DNA of 64,000 nucleotides from Bdellovibrionales bacterium. Its GTDB lineage: Bacteria; Bdellovibrionota; Bdellovibrionia; Bdellovibrionales; Bdellovibrionaceae. The DNA is taken from assembly GCA_018266295.1 (NCBI GenBank), contig JAFEAQ010000011.1, positions 719,626-783,625 on the forward strand, read 5' to 3'. The position numbers and the translations under genes were made by a program. Below, in pieces: positions 34,501-42,868 of the stretch. The notes below the pieces were generated by a model. That model saw only the letters and a list, made by a program, of their open reading frames with translations. It was not told the origin of the DNA and ran no database searches. Within the stretch, counting starts at the first letter, position 1. Every line of letters begins with the position of its first letter.

Positions 34501-34951
34501 TCTTGCGAACTACAATGTTCAATGTCAGGCCGAAAAACAACAAAGCCGTGGCGACACAAGCTACCGCCCGGATGACACTGGCATCTGGTGGAATGGCACT
34601 TACTACGACTGTTTGAACGGTTGGACTAAAAAGCTGATTGACCTCGCTGGCGAATATCCAAAGGACAAAGCAGAACAAGTGCGTTGGACGACGAAGGTCC
34701 TCTACGTTCTTGACGAGCAAATCCCATTGCCACAATTGCTGAAGTACTTGGGCGATGAGAATTACATCTTTGTCATCCGCATCAACGGCTTCCGTGAAGG
34801 TGATGAGGACGGTGACCTTGAGTACTTCTCTAACAGCTTGGGCGATCCAAAATCAAACATCGAGTACGCAAACGGTTTGATCAATATGTATGCGAACAAG
34901 ACACGTATTTCTCCGATCGAAATGGACAGATCACAGGCAGGTTTCCGATGA
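31583..34951 (+). CDS. large secreted protein of unknown function, coupled to subtilase
   Basis: A 1122-residue protein with GTG start (GGAGGGG upstream) and signal peptide (ends AQAHAES). An N-terminal region (~95-140) includes FYRLSLSRMTHTTLMRAALLKKLGYFVP, and residues ~275-330 contain DARWLLRRLNQFTEQDFMEIVRAGAFP. Both remind me of large uncharacterised secreted proteins of delta-proteobacteria; a kinase-like or toxin-like fold cannot be shown. The middle and C-terminal parts are mixed alpha/beta with no repeats. Four cysteines lie near the C-terminus. Its TGA overlaps the ATG of the subtilase gene (ATGA), so the two are translated together and may act as a pair (chaperone, inhibitor or substrate). 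Function unknown. Confidence 0.75.
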   Translation: MNTLRSLFVLVAFFLSAQAHAESVSIPLKVVKKPASDLVASNGAVLDVGQAASMAQAGQDLSVLNPQENKMWQNQKYPLTDASQPKETAVLYQSSEAQLPFTFMARVQSNTNPALFYRLSLSRMTHTTLMRAALLKKLGYFVPTPQYSKNLRVYFKTEADKEDFLRMAQETMISDFDSRGWVTENDTKNHSLVFSDAVLEQATADYFDIQWGYAPDPNDPAQVSVVQRFSRYRAYRALIIPFSLVDLPESVNRFSPKYASVLSNYIVITHPSAESFSACSYEDARWLLRRLNQFTEQDFMEIVRAGAFPAELEQLIYTKLLYRANNAMELFNLSKPWKLPSLKINSPSGLVKDGKVTKELVPGYPQRFAHGDRESPFKDGDFERYLGIRGRSAAISTVMNHINEKLDLLSVGDLANNRRMDIQNRIAQHISQHPDQPLYQNVEAWGGPVGGFNLSATRNVTTGTYYGSSAAIQLVDNVSVAARLGFFLALDGVPNITPVGGANVMIQRDYTHVRPLLSITEGTKVSWKDLVIPKFMKGLTNVLAREKTEDGKYAVDVMLNDLREGEVFTITDSVTLAGYAQINAPLDALMGITPLNFMNSVSIGADGARAILRQTSFMRTAQGIQVYVREQNNKVFGLSFDLNYFINIVNIRASTNTADLHTDAFVIDYNPALGDMIDDGSADQKYAKDFLQTRENLRPALIALFRGNDTEILYSRFKYQKFEITHELKTKEVRSKFLAMRLDNFNEDHLVKILYPRSPDAPELDPKDEEVILLSNKRGELVGRDLLGFATDWIQAIINKKWSNSKVDLGGSDDPNPANTPFGKAYWRIINTEGDLSPNGTQYPNVAVLQHVWGGWHLNSKKFFKLIDEVQAQFKNTPLAPYRLIEPEAFANTTAINFYRITAQLSVLPGGLDKLRDLLIQPEWEGKPMPKQNFLGKLAQKLSEKIGRPGRPGDKEFFLDLMTILGNGDQKAGLANYNVQCQAEKQQSRGDTSYRPDDTGIWWNGTYYDCLNGWTKKLIDLAGEYPKDKAEQVRWTTKVLYVLDEQIPLPQLLKYLGDENYIFVIRINGFREGDEDGDLEYFSNSLGDPKSNIEYANGLINMYANKTRISPIEMDRSQAGFR

Positions 34952-37900
34952 GATATTTGAAGCTTCTTCCGCTAGTTACGTTCGCCGCTCTTTCAGCTCA
35001 TGCCGCCGACCTTTTTGAGAAAAATCAATGGGGTCTTCATAATGACGGTACAGCTCAGATCATCGACTTGGATCCGATGCACACTTATAAAGTGCCTGCT
35101 CGCACTGGTGAAGACGTCGATATGCCAGCACCTGTTCAAGCATCTAAAAAGATTCTTGTAGCGGTTCTTGATACCGGTATTCAAAAAGATCACCCGGATT
35201 TGAAAGGCATCATTCATCGCAACCCGACGGAGTGCGCGGCCCTCGAAAAATTCCTCGCCTGCGTTCAAGATGGCGATCGCAAAGCGTGCGAAAAGAAATG
35301 GATGGATTTAAAAAATCCAGAAGTTGACCAAGATCACAACGGCTATCCTTTAGATTGTGAAGGATGGAGCTTGCTCGGTGGTAAAAACGCCGCCAACATC
35401 ATGGGCCGTCCGGACTTTGACGACGATCAAGGTCACGGAACTCACGTAGCCGGTATCATCGCAGCGATCGCTGGTAACGGCATCGGTGTTCGCGGCATCA
35501 GCAACAACGTAGAAATTCTTCCGGTTCAGGTTTTGGGTGAACAGCCTTCTGAGCCGATCAAGCCTTACTCTGTCGACATTGCGCCGACAGAAGACAATCG
35601 CACACCTCCGCGCAGTCTTGGTGACAGCGTGGCTCGGGGTGTGATGTACGCCATTCACTCAGGCGCAAAAGTCATTACTTTCTCAATGGGTTGGCCGGCA
35701 GGACAAGACTCGCAAATCATGCGTGACACGATCGCCGAAGCTCAGCGCCGCGGCATTATCATTGTTGCCGCCGCGGGTAACGATTCAACTCGCGCGCTTC
35801 TTCGTCCTTGCACATACCCAGGTGTTATCTGCGTCGGTGCCACAGGTCCGGATGGCGCGCTTGCGCACTTTTCAAACTTCGGCAGCGGTGTTGATATCGC
35901 AGCTCCGGGTGTGAACATCCTTAGCACATTCCCTGAAAGCATCCGCCCCGTCAGATTTAGATCTACTCTCGGCTATGAATACTTGTCTGGGACTTCTCAG
36001 GCGACACCCTTCGTAACAGGCGCCGTGGCTGAAATGCTTGCCCGCGGAATTCCAGCAAACGAGATCATGCCACGTTTGGTCTTGGGCTCTCGCCCACTTC
36101 AACAAAGCCTCAACTTGATTGAGAACCTGATCGGCGGACAAAAGATCACGGTGAATACCGATGCAGCTCCGAGATATCTTTTGGCAGGTCAGTTGGATGT
36201 GAAGAAAGCTCTTGCGGTCAGCGCACAGCCATTGATCGTTCCTGCGACAAAAGAAAAAATTGAAATCCAGTGGAACCGTCAAGCTTCAAGCATCGACGTT
36301 GAAGTCAGTCTTGTGAACAGATGGGCTTCCGTAGATGCTTCAAAAGTACAAACGCAGTTCTATTTCTCTAAGCCGCATGCTGAAGCGATTCGCCCAGCGG
36401 TCTTGGCTGTGAATCCAAAACAAAGTTATGGCAGCACTTGGGCCCAAGGCGAAGTTCGCACTTATGTGGTGCGCTTGCAGACAGCTCCGCGGATGCCGGG
36501 CGAATTAGATCTCATTGGTCAAGTCAATTTGCCAAACGGTTCTCAGCGCCGTTTCATCCTCGATGTCGACGTCACAGTCCCTGTTTCGCCGACAATCAAA
36601 GATGCAGAGATGCAAGTTCTGCCGATCAAAGGCATGCCTCAGCGTGACCGCCTTGACTTCCTTCCGATTGACCAAAACTTGGATGGCCAACCAACAGGTC
36701 GCGATTACGTCGCCTACTCTGAAGACGGCAACAGCCGTGAGCTCTGGTTAGTGCGCCAAGAAAAAAATCAGTATCAAGTTCGTGGTACGACAAAAATCGA
36801 TCTTGACGAGCCTGTCGGCGATCCAGATGCGTTCCGTGAGCAAGTGGCTGCCCGTCTCGACTGGGATGGCGATGGTCGCAGTGAATACGTGATCGGCTAT
36901 TTGGACGAATCATCGGACGATGAAACAAAAACCAACATGCAGTTCTTCATCTTTGATCAAGACATGCACGTGGTGAAGAAGTTCAAATACACGAGTGAAA
37001 AAGCTTTGATCCCTTACGATATCTACTGGCACACAAGCCACGGCAAGAAATTCCCGGCGTGGGTTGGCGGCGGTAAAGATCCGCAGAAAAAACGCGGCCT
37101 CAAAGATCGTTGGGAAAATCCAGACAATATTGAAGGCAACAAAACCCGTTTCTACTACCTTGAGAACGAAACGACTTTGCGCAGCCTTGATGAGTACCAA
37201 GGTTACCGCTTCGTCGACGTGATCGAGGCCCGCCCAGATCAAATCCAGCGCGGTGCAGTTCCGGTCTTGCTTGCAAAGAACGAAGGAACAGAAGCCAAAG
37301 CTTCTTACCTCTATAAGTTCGCAGTGGCTGAAGTTCTTGACGGCCAAGTGATCAACTTCTCAGAAATGGGCAGCTTCGGTCAGGCCGGCAACTACCGCAA
37401 CATCTTCGAAACCCGCGTCGATAAAGTGTACAACACATCTACCGACAACCGCGTATTCGCCGGTAACTTCTGGTTCGGTGAAGGTCTGCTTCGCGAGCAG
37501 CGTCTGTCGATCTTCGACAATAAGAACCTCGATATCATCGACAACACTCTGCAAGCTCAGAACACGCAAACGGACTCTGCACTGTGGGTGCGCGCGGCAT
37601 TTGCCGGAGACAACCGAAACGGCGCCTTTGTGCTCACGAACAGCGAGATTCAGTATCACGATTTGGATCATCACCAGGTCGCATCGCATAGCATGGAGCG
37701 CTACACGTTCTATCCAGACATGCTCATGACGAACTTGTATTTCCCAGTGACTCTCGGAGATACGAAAAATCCGTCAACGCGCTTGCCGGCTCTCTTCACA
37801 ACCGAGAGATCGGGCCTCAATCGCGGTGTCAAAATGCTTGTCCCAGTTTTTGCAAAGGATTCCAAGGTCATTGAAGTGGTGTCACCAGCGCGCTTGAGAT

Positions 37901-38016
37901 TCGATACGGTCGGATGCACGCCGCTTGCGACACCGGTTTTTGTGGGCGGAGCGACGGGCCATGCCCTCGACTTCCACTGCAAAGACACGATTTTGAGAAT
38001 GCCTTTAACCTATTAG
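34948..38016 (+). CDS. secreted S8 family serine peptidase (subtilase) with long C-terminal region
   Basis: A 1022-residue protein with signal peptide MRYLKLLPLVTFAALSAHA. The subtilase domain (~65-425) has a full triad: D75 (VAVLDTGIQ), H163 (GHGTHVAGI) and S350 (LSGTSQATPF), plus the oxyanion-hole Asn in AAAGND. A Cys-rich insertion (~92-130) lies between D and H. There is no recognisable I9 propeptide; the mature part starts QWGLHNDG. Residues ~430-560 look like a beta-sandwich, and ~560-1022 contain Asp-rich turns (DQNLDGQ, DWDGDGRSEYV) as in FG-GAP/VCBS propellers. Coupled to the upstream 1122-residue protein. Likely an exported predation or envelope protease; role inferred. Confidence 0.92.
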   Translation: MRYLKLLPLVTFAALSAHAADLFEKNQWGLHNDGTAQIIDLDPMHTYKVPARTGEDVDMPAPVQASKKILVAVLDTGIQKDHPDLKGIIHRNPTECAALEKFLACVQDGDRKACEKKWMDLKNPEVDQDHNGYPLDCEGWSLLGGKNAANIMGRPDFDDDQGHGTHVAGIIAAIAGNGIGVRGISNNVEILPVQVLGEQPSEPIKPYSVDIAPTEDNRTPPRSLGDSVARGVMYAIHSGAKVITFSMGWPAGQDSQIMRDTIAEAQRRGIIIVAAAGNDSTRALLRPCTYPGVICVGATGPDGALAHFSNFGSGVDIAAPGVNILSTFPESIRPVRFRSTLGYEYLSGTSQATPFVTGAVAEMLARGIPANEIMPRLVLGSRPLQQSLNLIENLIGGQKITVNTDAAPRYLLAGQLDVKKALAVSAQPLIVPATKEKIEIQWNRQASSIDVEVSLVNRWASVDASKVQTQFYFSKPHAEAIRPAVLAVNPKQSYGSTWAQGEVRTYVVRLQTAPRMPGELDLIGQVNLPNGSQRRFILDVDVTVPVSPTIKDAEMQVLPIKGMPQRDRLDFLPIDQNLDGQPTGRDYVAYSEDGNSRELWLVRQEKNQYQVRGTTKIDLDEPVGDPDAFREQVAARLDWDGDGRSEYVIGYLDESSDDETKTNMQFFIFDQDMHVVKKFKYTSEKALIPYDIYWHTSHGKKFPAWVGGGKDPQKKRGLKDRWENPDNIEGNKTRFYYLENETTLRSLDEYQGYRFVDVIEARPDQIQRGAVPVLLAKNEGTEAKASYLYKFAVAEVLDGQVINFSEMGSFGQAGNYRNIFETRVDKVYNTSTDNRVFAGNFWFGEGLLREQRLSIFDNKNLDIIDNTLQAQNTQTDSALWVRAAFAGDNRNGAFVLTNSEIQYHDLDHHQVASHSMERYTFYPDMLMTNLYFPVTLGDTKNPSTRLPALFTTERSGLNRGVKMLVPVFAKDSKVIEVVSPARLRFDTVGCTPLATPVFVGGATGHALDFHCKDTILRMPLTY

Positions 38017-38073
38017 ATTTTTATTTAAATTAAAGGTCTCATAAAACTAGAGACCAAAAGAGGAGGAAACCAC

Positions 38074-38979
38074 ATGAAAAAACAAATCACGACAGCCCTG
38101 ACAGGGATGGTACTTGCGACTCTCGCAGCTTGCGGTGGCGGCGGCGGTGGTGGCGGTGGTCACAGCAGTGACGTACTTTACTACCCATATGAAACTGTCT
38201 ACGGCGACGTATGTACAACTCAACAGCCAACTCCGGGTTGCACATTCTTAACTAAAAACGGTCAACGTATCAAAGTAACTGAAGATACTGACTACGGCAA
38301 AAACGGCCACGGCTCTGATGACATGTGGTACGTCAAGTTTGACGGTGCTGGAACTGCTGCGGTTTATGACCAATACGGCCGTTTCCAATACTACGCAAAC
38401 CCTAAAGACTTCGCAGGTTACATCGGCGGTACAACAATCGGTGTTGGTACTACGGGTCTCTTCTGGGAAGACATCACTGGCGGCACCTACTGGCTTGGTA
38501 AAAACGGCGTTCTTTACAATGCGAACCCAGGCGAGTCTAACTACGGTCAAGCGATCAACGATAAGTCTTCTTCAAAAGCATCTGATTCAAACTTCGCAGC
38601 CCTTAAGTCAGACACGAACAAAAAACTCGTGAAGATGGCAACTGATAAGTTGATGAAAGAATACGGCTTCAAACAAGACAAAGCTGTTGCTGTTGCTTCT
38701 GCTTTGAACTCTTGGGCTGTTGCTGCTGCTGAGCGCGGTCAAACAACTCCTGCAGATATGGACAAAACTTTCAAATCTGTATTCGGTGTTAAGTTCGCTG
38801 ACGCTTTGACGGCAGTTAAAGAATTGCAGAACGGTAGCACTGCGGGCATGGCTGATTTGACAAACAGATCTGCTGCGGCTCTCGGTTTGAAACCAGACCA
38901 AGCGCAAAAATTCGTAAAAGGTATGTATCGTAAATCCCTCGCTAGCTGGGGTTACGATGTAGACCAAGTGAACTGGTAA
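38074..38979 (+). CDS. Gly-tract lipoprotein in the subtilase operon
   Basis: A 301-residue lipoprotein: lipobox LAAC followed directly by nine glycines and HSS, a flexible tether. Residues ~30-165 are rich in Gly, Tyr and Asp with strand-like repeats (YYPYETVYGD, MWYVKFDGAG, TYWLGKNGVLY). The C-terminal ~130 residues are helical (LMKEYGFKQDKAVAVASALNSW). AGAGGAGG lies upstream of the ATG and the gap to the subtilase stop is 57 bp. Not recognised; location in the operon suggests it works at the outer membrane with the protease. Confidence 0.7.
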   Translation: MKKQITTALTGMVLATLAACGGGGGGGGGHSSDVLYYPYETVYGDVCTTQQPTPGCTFLTKNGQRIKVTEDTDYGKNGHGSDDMWYVKFDGAGTAAVYDQYGRFQYYANPKDFAGYIGGTTIGVGTTGLFWEDITGGTYWLGKNGVLYNANPGESNYGQAINDKSSSKASDSNFAALKSDTNKKLVKMATDKLMKEYGFKQDKAVAVASALNSWAVAAAERGQTTPADMDKTFKSVFGVKFADALTAVKELQNGSTAGMADLTNRSAAALGLKPDQAQKFVKGMYRKSLASWGYDVDQVNW

Positions 38980-39004
38980 TCAGTTTTAACAAGGAAATAT
39001 TTTT

Positions 39005-39559
39005 ATGAAAAAATTATTACTCATTCTCACAGCCGCGTTGACTCTGTCAGCGGTTGTTGCTGAAGCCTACATCACTCCAGGCAACCCACCGGGCCCTGGA
39101 TATGGTCCTGGCCGCGGCCCAGGTTACCCGGTTCGTCCGGGCCCGGGCCCTCGCCCTCGTCCACCAGTCAGACCTGATCCGGGTCCGGCGCCTTACCCAG
39201 GCAATCCGTATCCGCCAAATCCAGGTTACGGCACAATCAGCGTTCCAGTTTATGTAGACCGCTACATGATGGGCAACGATCGCATTGATATCGGTCAGTA
39301 CGTCAATTTGTACCAATACCAAGGTTACAGATTGGTTGCTGTCGATTTCACAGCGAATGCTCAGTACAACACGGCGCTCATCGATGTTTTGATCAACGGT
39401 TTCCAAGTTGCTCCAACGATCAACTTGAACGCTTATCCTAACAATTTCCGCATTTTCCCTAACCAAGCGACTTATATTGGTTATGGCGCGGATAGCATCG
39501 TGATCTACGGAAACGGTAACTTGTATATCAGAAATGTGTTCTTACAGCTTTCTCGCTAA
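39005..39559 (+). CDS. beta-sandwich protein with Pro/Gly-rich N-terminal arm
   Basis: A 184-residue secreted protein. After the signal peptide, residues ~22-75 are almost entirely Pro, Gly, Arg and Tyr (PPGPGYGPGRGPGYPVRPGP). The ~105-residue C-terminal part has the VPVYVDRYMMGNDRIDIGQY / LYQYQGYRLVAVDF pattern of small beta-sandwich domain proteins that, as I recall, are common in Bdellovibrio. It is the last gene before a strong terminator at 39594, 25 bp after the lipoprotein. Probably periplasmic or surface-bound; function unknown. Confidence 0.7.
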   Translation: MKKLLLILTAALTLSAVVAEAYITPGNPPGPGYGPGRGPGYPVRPGPGPRPRPPVRPDPGPAPYPGNPYPPNPGYGTISVPVYVDRYMMGNDRIDIGQYVNLYQYQGYRLVAVDFTANAQYNTALIDVLINGFQVAPTINLNAYPNNFRIFPNQATYIGYGADSIVIYGNGNLYIRNVFLQLSR

Positions 39560-39593
39560 TCCGCAGGTGTGGAGCTAACGTAAGATCTCATGG

Positions 39594-39627
39594 AGCCTCG
39601 GGGGTTTACCCCCCGGGGCTTTTTTTG
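39594..39627 (+). terminator. Rho-independent terminator of the subtilase operon
   Basis: AGCCTCGGGGG and CCCCCCGGGGCT fold around TTTA and are followed by seven T. It closes the unit that starts at 31583. Confidence 0.92.
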
Positions 39628-39685
39628 CTTGATTCATGGGATCTCCTTTGTGTAGCTTCAAAAAAACTTGCGGAGGTTTTAATCA

Positions 39686-40003
39686 ATGAAGTTCTTGTTT
39701 GTTCAGGTTCTGCTCGGGATCAGCGTTCTATTTAGCTCTATGTCTTTTGCTCAAGATTTGAACTTTACTGAGTACAGAAAGTTCCTCATGAACGGCAGCA
39801 AGACTTCTGGCGGCAAAATGGCGATCCAAACGACTTGCACAACAACCACAGGCCAAACTTACCGCATCGGTGAAACCGGCTACGATACATGCCTTGCAGC
39901 TCTTAAAAATCAGCATGAAATGAAACAAATCACGGGCGGCAAAGATAGCAATCAGCCTGTAAATTCAACCGGCGCAACGACGACAATCCATATCGGCAAC
40001 TAG
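39686..40003 (+). CDS. small secreted protein
   Basis: A 105-residue protein with a signal peptide (ends SMSFAQ). The mature ~83 residues are polar, Thr/Gly-rich, with two cysteines (TTCTTTT; YDTCLAAL) that may pair, and no known domain. GGAGG sits 10 bases upstream of the ATG. Monocistronic, ending at the bidirectional terminator shared with the convergent gene at 40118. Confidence 0.6.
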   Translation: MKFLFVQVLLGISVLFSSMSFAQDLNFTEYRKFLMNGSKTSGGKMAIQTTCTTTTGQTYRIGETGYDTCLAALKNQHEMKQITGGKDSNQPVNSTGATTTIHIGN

Positions 40004-40063
40004 TTTTTCAAGCCGATCATTCGCACCAGACATTTGCAGAGTCACGATGCCTACGTGACAAAT

Positions 40064-40097
40064 AAAAAAGCCTTCGATTTCTCGAAGGCTTTTTTTA
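40064..40097. terminator. bidirectional terminator
   Basis: AAAAAAGCCTTCGA and TCGAAGGCTTTTTT form a near-perfect stem between two convergent small secreted-protein genes; A and T tracts make it work on both strands. Confidence 0.92.
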
Positions 40098-40117
40098 TTG
40101 TTTGTCCGCAATTCAAA

Positions 40118-40375
40118 CTATTTATTGTGGGCCATTTTCTTTGCTTTACAAGCAGACACAACATCCGCACCAACGTTGACGCCAGCAACAGATTGACCAG
40201 CCAAGATAGGCTGAACGCAGTCTTTATAAAGACCCTTTTTCTCTTTATGGTCGCCTTTTTTGAAGCCAGCAGATTGGCAAGCGAGGTTGATTTCTTGGCA
40301 AGGCTTTGAGCCTTCGTGGCCAGCAAATGCAGAAACAGAACCCAAAAGAACCATTGCAGTAATAAGACTTTTCAT
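40118..40375 (-). CDS. small secreted four-cysteine protein
   Basis: An 85-residue protein with signal peptide (MKSLITAMVLLGSVSAFA) and ~66 mature residues that are Lys-rich and contain four cysteines (KPCQEINLAC; KDCVQP; SACKAKK), suggesting two disulfides and a helical fold. AAGGAG lies 6 bases before the ATG. Not recognised beyond the general class of small basic exported proteins. Confidence 0.65.
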   Translation of the reverse strand: MKSLITAMVLLGSVSAFAGHEGSKPCQEINLACQSAGFKKGDHKEKKGLYKDCVQPILAGQSVAGVNVGADVVSACKAKKMAHNK

Positions 40376-40561
40376 ACGAACTCCTTGTTTTTTTCGTTAG
40401 GACTTATTGCTTATAAAAAAATCTTACTCCGGACGGATTAAGAACCTATGAGAACCCGATTAACTTTTTTTAATTCCTCTGATACTGTGTTTCCATTCGA
40501 GAAATAAGCTTCAACAAAATCGAAAAGGGCGTCCTCTCTGGCTAAAATCGTTTTAAACTTT

Positions 40562-41215
40562 ATGGATTTATTTCCACAATTGCCGGAGGCTTCTCATTCT
40601 TACACGGAGGCCCAGGAGCATGCCGTCATGGTTGATGCGCATCTTGGATTTCAAACCAAAGAAATCGAAAAAAGTCTGCTCAATGAGTGGGGACCAAAAA
40701 CTGTTTCCTCGGATGTCCAAGCATGGGTGGGACTCCCTGTTCAAGCAATGCAAACTCCCTACACGGAGTTGCGCCAGATTTTGGCTTTACTTTCGCCTGA
40801 AAACGACAGCACTGTCGTCGATCTTGGCTGTGCCTATGGGCGCATGGCTCACGTCATTGGTCATCACTACCCCCACGTGAATTTCATCGGCTACGAACTC
40901 GTCGACGAGCGCGTGCAAGAAGGTCGCAGAGTTCTGGCGAAATTCGATTACCCACGCTGTCGTCTTGAGACCGCGGATCTCAGCGCTTCAGATTTCATTC
41001 CGCCACTGGCAGAGTATTATTTTATTTTTGATTTTGGCAGCCGGCCGGCTATTGAGAAAACTCTCGAAGATCTTAAAAAGATTTCCCTGCAAAAATCTAT
41101 CACAGTGGTGGCCCGTGGACGTGGCATCCGCAACTGGATTTATCAAGGTCATCCATGGCTGTATGCCATGAATGAGCCTCAGGTCTTTGATCATTTCAGT
41201 ATTTTTCGCCCTTAG
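40562..41215 (+). CDS. SAM-dependent methyltransferase-like protein
   Basis: A 217-residue protein. The central region holds a class I SAM fold: motif I VVDLGCAYGRMAHVIG (~85-100) and the acidic end of strand 2 in NFIGYELVDERVQEG. After these come a RCRLETADLSA strand and FDFGSRPA. The ~80-residue N-terminal helix-rich part includes an aromatic QAWVGLPVQAMQTPYTELRQILALL. Closest in look to DOT1-like or cyclopropane-type methyltransferases of unknown substrate. Its stop overlaps the convergent exporter stop by 4 bp. Confidence 0.7.
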   Translation: MDLFPQLPEASHSYTEAQEHAVMVDAHLGFQTKEIEKSLLNEWGPKTVSSDVQAWVGLPVQAMQTPYTELRQILALLSPENDSTVVDLGCAYGRMAHVIGHHYPHVNFIGYELVDERVQEGRRVLAKFDYPRCRLETADLSASDFIPPLAEYYFIFDFGSRPAIEKTLEDLKKISLQKSITVVARGRGIRNWIYQGHPWLYAMNEPQVFDHFSIFRP

Positions 41216-42150
41216 TGAATCCAGCCGGCCTCAATGGCACCGAAGGTCGCGGACGCCGCGATAATCCAAAGCAAGACCCCTTGAAAGAAAGGCCGCGCCC
41301 CAACACTGCGAAGAGTTTCCCGCGTCAACCCACTGCCAATCAGAAACAAAGTCAAAACCAGCAAGCGCTTTGCAATCGATTCAATCACATGTCCCGCTGG
41401 CTGCAACACCGGGACCCATGTCACCAAGGCTGCCGCAAGAATAAAACCCAGAATAAACCACGGCTTTTTGCCTTTCCCCGCAGCGCCCGTTTGCTGATTG
41501 CGAGCCACAACCCAGCCGATCGCAAATGCAATTGGTACGATCCAAAGCGCGCGCGCCAATTTCACTGTGGTCCCTACCTGCAAAGCTTCAGCACCGTATT
41601 GAAGAGAGGCTCCGACGACAGAGCTTGTGTCGTGAATCGCCAGCGCACTCCACAAGCCAAACTGATGTTGAGTGAGACCGAAATAATGCCCCAGAGGTGG
41701 AAACAGAAACAACGCCACAGCATTCAGCACAAACACTGTGCCCAAAGCCACAGACACCTCATGGGACTTTGCGCGAATCACCGGCGCGACGGCTGCAATG
41801 GCGCTACCACCGCAAATCGCAGTTCCCACCGAAACTAAGATAGAAACATTGCGATCAGTTTTCAGCAGTTTACCGATAAAATATCCCAGAGTGAGTGTGA
41901 GCGAAATCCCCGCGATGGTGTAACCGATCCCCTGCAGGCCCACACGGCCAATCACCGCGAGATCCATTCCGAATCCCATCCCAACAACTGAAATTGCGAG
42001 CAGTCGGTGGGTATATTTACGTGCAAGATCTAAATAAGGATTTCCGAAAATCAGAGCCAGCGCCACACCCATAAAAAGCGCGGTTCCGGAAGAAATAAAA
42101 GGAGCCAAACAGAGAAGCCCAGCCAATGGAAACAGAATTCGAGCTAACAT
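41212..42150 (-). CDS. YeiH/UPF0324 family putative sulfate exporter
   Basis: A 312-residue inner-membrane protein with about ten hydrophobic helices. Diagnostic segments are SVVGMGFGMDL, GTAICGGSAIAAVAPVI and AIHDTSSVVGAS, shared by the YeiH/UPF0324 family. Members are annotated as sulfate exporters, though experimental support is limited. The gene is convergent with the methyltransferase, and the preceding RRM gene on the same strand is separated by a terminator. Confidence 0.88.
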   Translation of the reverse strand: MLARILFPLAGLLCLAPFISSGTALFMGVALALIFGNPYLDLARKYTHRLLAISVVGMGFGMDLAVIGRVGLQGIGYTIAGISLTLTLGYFIGKLLKTDRNVSILVSVGTAICGGSAIAAVAPVIRAKSHEVSVALGTVFVLNAVALFLFPPLGHYFGLTQHQFGLWSALAIHDTSSVVGASLQYGAEALQVGTTVKLARALWIVPIAFAIGWVVARNQQTGAAGKGKKPWFILGFILAAALVTWVPVLQPAGHVIESIAKRLLVLTLFLIGSGLTRETLRSVGARPFFQGVLLWIIAASATFGAIEAGWIH

Positions 42151-42198
42151 AAGACCTACTTTCGAAATCAGTATCGGCCGATTCTCTGAAAAGGCAAT

Positions 42199-42229
42199 AA
42201 AAAAGGGCCGGTGTTTCCGGCCCCTTTTT
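42199..42229 (-). terminator. terminator after the RRM gene
   Basis: AAAAAGGGCCGG and CCGGCCCCTTTTT fold around TGTTT. It sits 21 bp past the RRM stop (minus strand) and has a T-tract in that direction. Confidence 0.88.
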
Positions 42230-42250
42230 CTATTTACAATTTAAAATTTT

Positions 42251-42583
42251 CTAACCGCGCATGCGGTTTTGATCACCACCGCGATGCTCACGATGGTCGC
42301 GGTGATCGCGTGGCCCACGCCCCCCTTCACGCGGCATCATGGGCTTTGCTTCGCTGACATTCATCGCACGTCCTGCCAGCTGAAAACCATTGAGTCTTGA
42401 GATCGCTGTCGCGGCCTCATCGTCTGTGGCCATTTCAACAAAGGCAAAACCTTTGCTGCGACCGGAATCACGATCCATGATAATGCGAGCAGATTGCACA
42501 CTACCAAACTCAGAGAACACATCCATCAAAGATTGATCGTTCAAAGAATAAGACAAATTTCCTACGTAGATTTTTTTTCCCAT
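42251..42583 (-). CDS. RRM-type RNA-binding protein
   Basis: A 110-residue protein with one RRM domain (~1-78): RNP2 KIYVGNLSY at the N-terminus and RNP1 KGFAFVEM (~44-51). A basic, low-complexity tail follows (GGRGPRDHRDHREHRGGDQN). This is the layout of bacterial glycine-rich RNA-binding proteins, often cold- or stress-induced and acting as RNA chaperones. It is monocistronic with a ~285-bp divergent upstream region and its own terminator. Confidence 0.92.
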   Translation of the reverse strand: MGKKIYVGNLSYSLNDQSLMDVFSEFGSVQSARIIMDRDSGRSKGFAFVEMATDDEAATAISRLNGFQLAGRAMNVSEAKPMMPREGGRGPRDHRDHREHRGGDQNRMRG

Positions 42584-42868
42584 TAAAAGCCTCCTTTAAC
42601 CTGGCGTTTGGGGAGCCGCTTAAGAGAAACCGTGGCCCCACGCCCGTACCCTCCCAAGGACTGATAAGAAATATCTTTGGGTCGCCGTAAACGTATTTCA
42701 ATCGAAAAAACCGATTGGAGAAAAACAGGAACAAAACCCGACAGGTTTCTCCAAAATCTCTCTCGCAAAGTCCAGGACAACGCCAATTAATAATTCTAAT
42801 GCCGTCATCAGATCTATTAATTTTACAGTTTCCTCACATCGACCTACAAAGAGTGCGGAGGTTTTATG

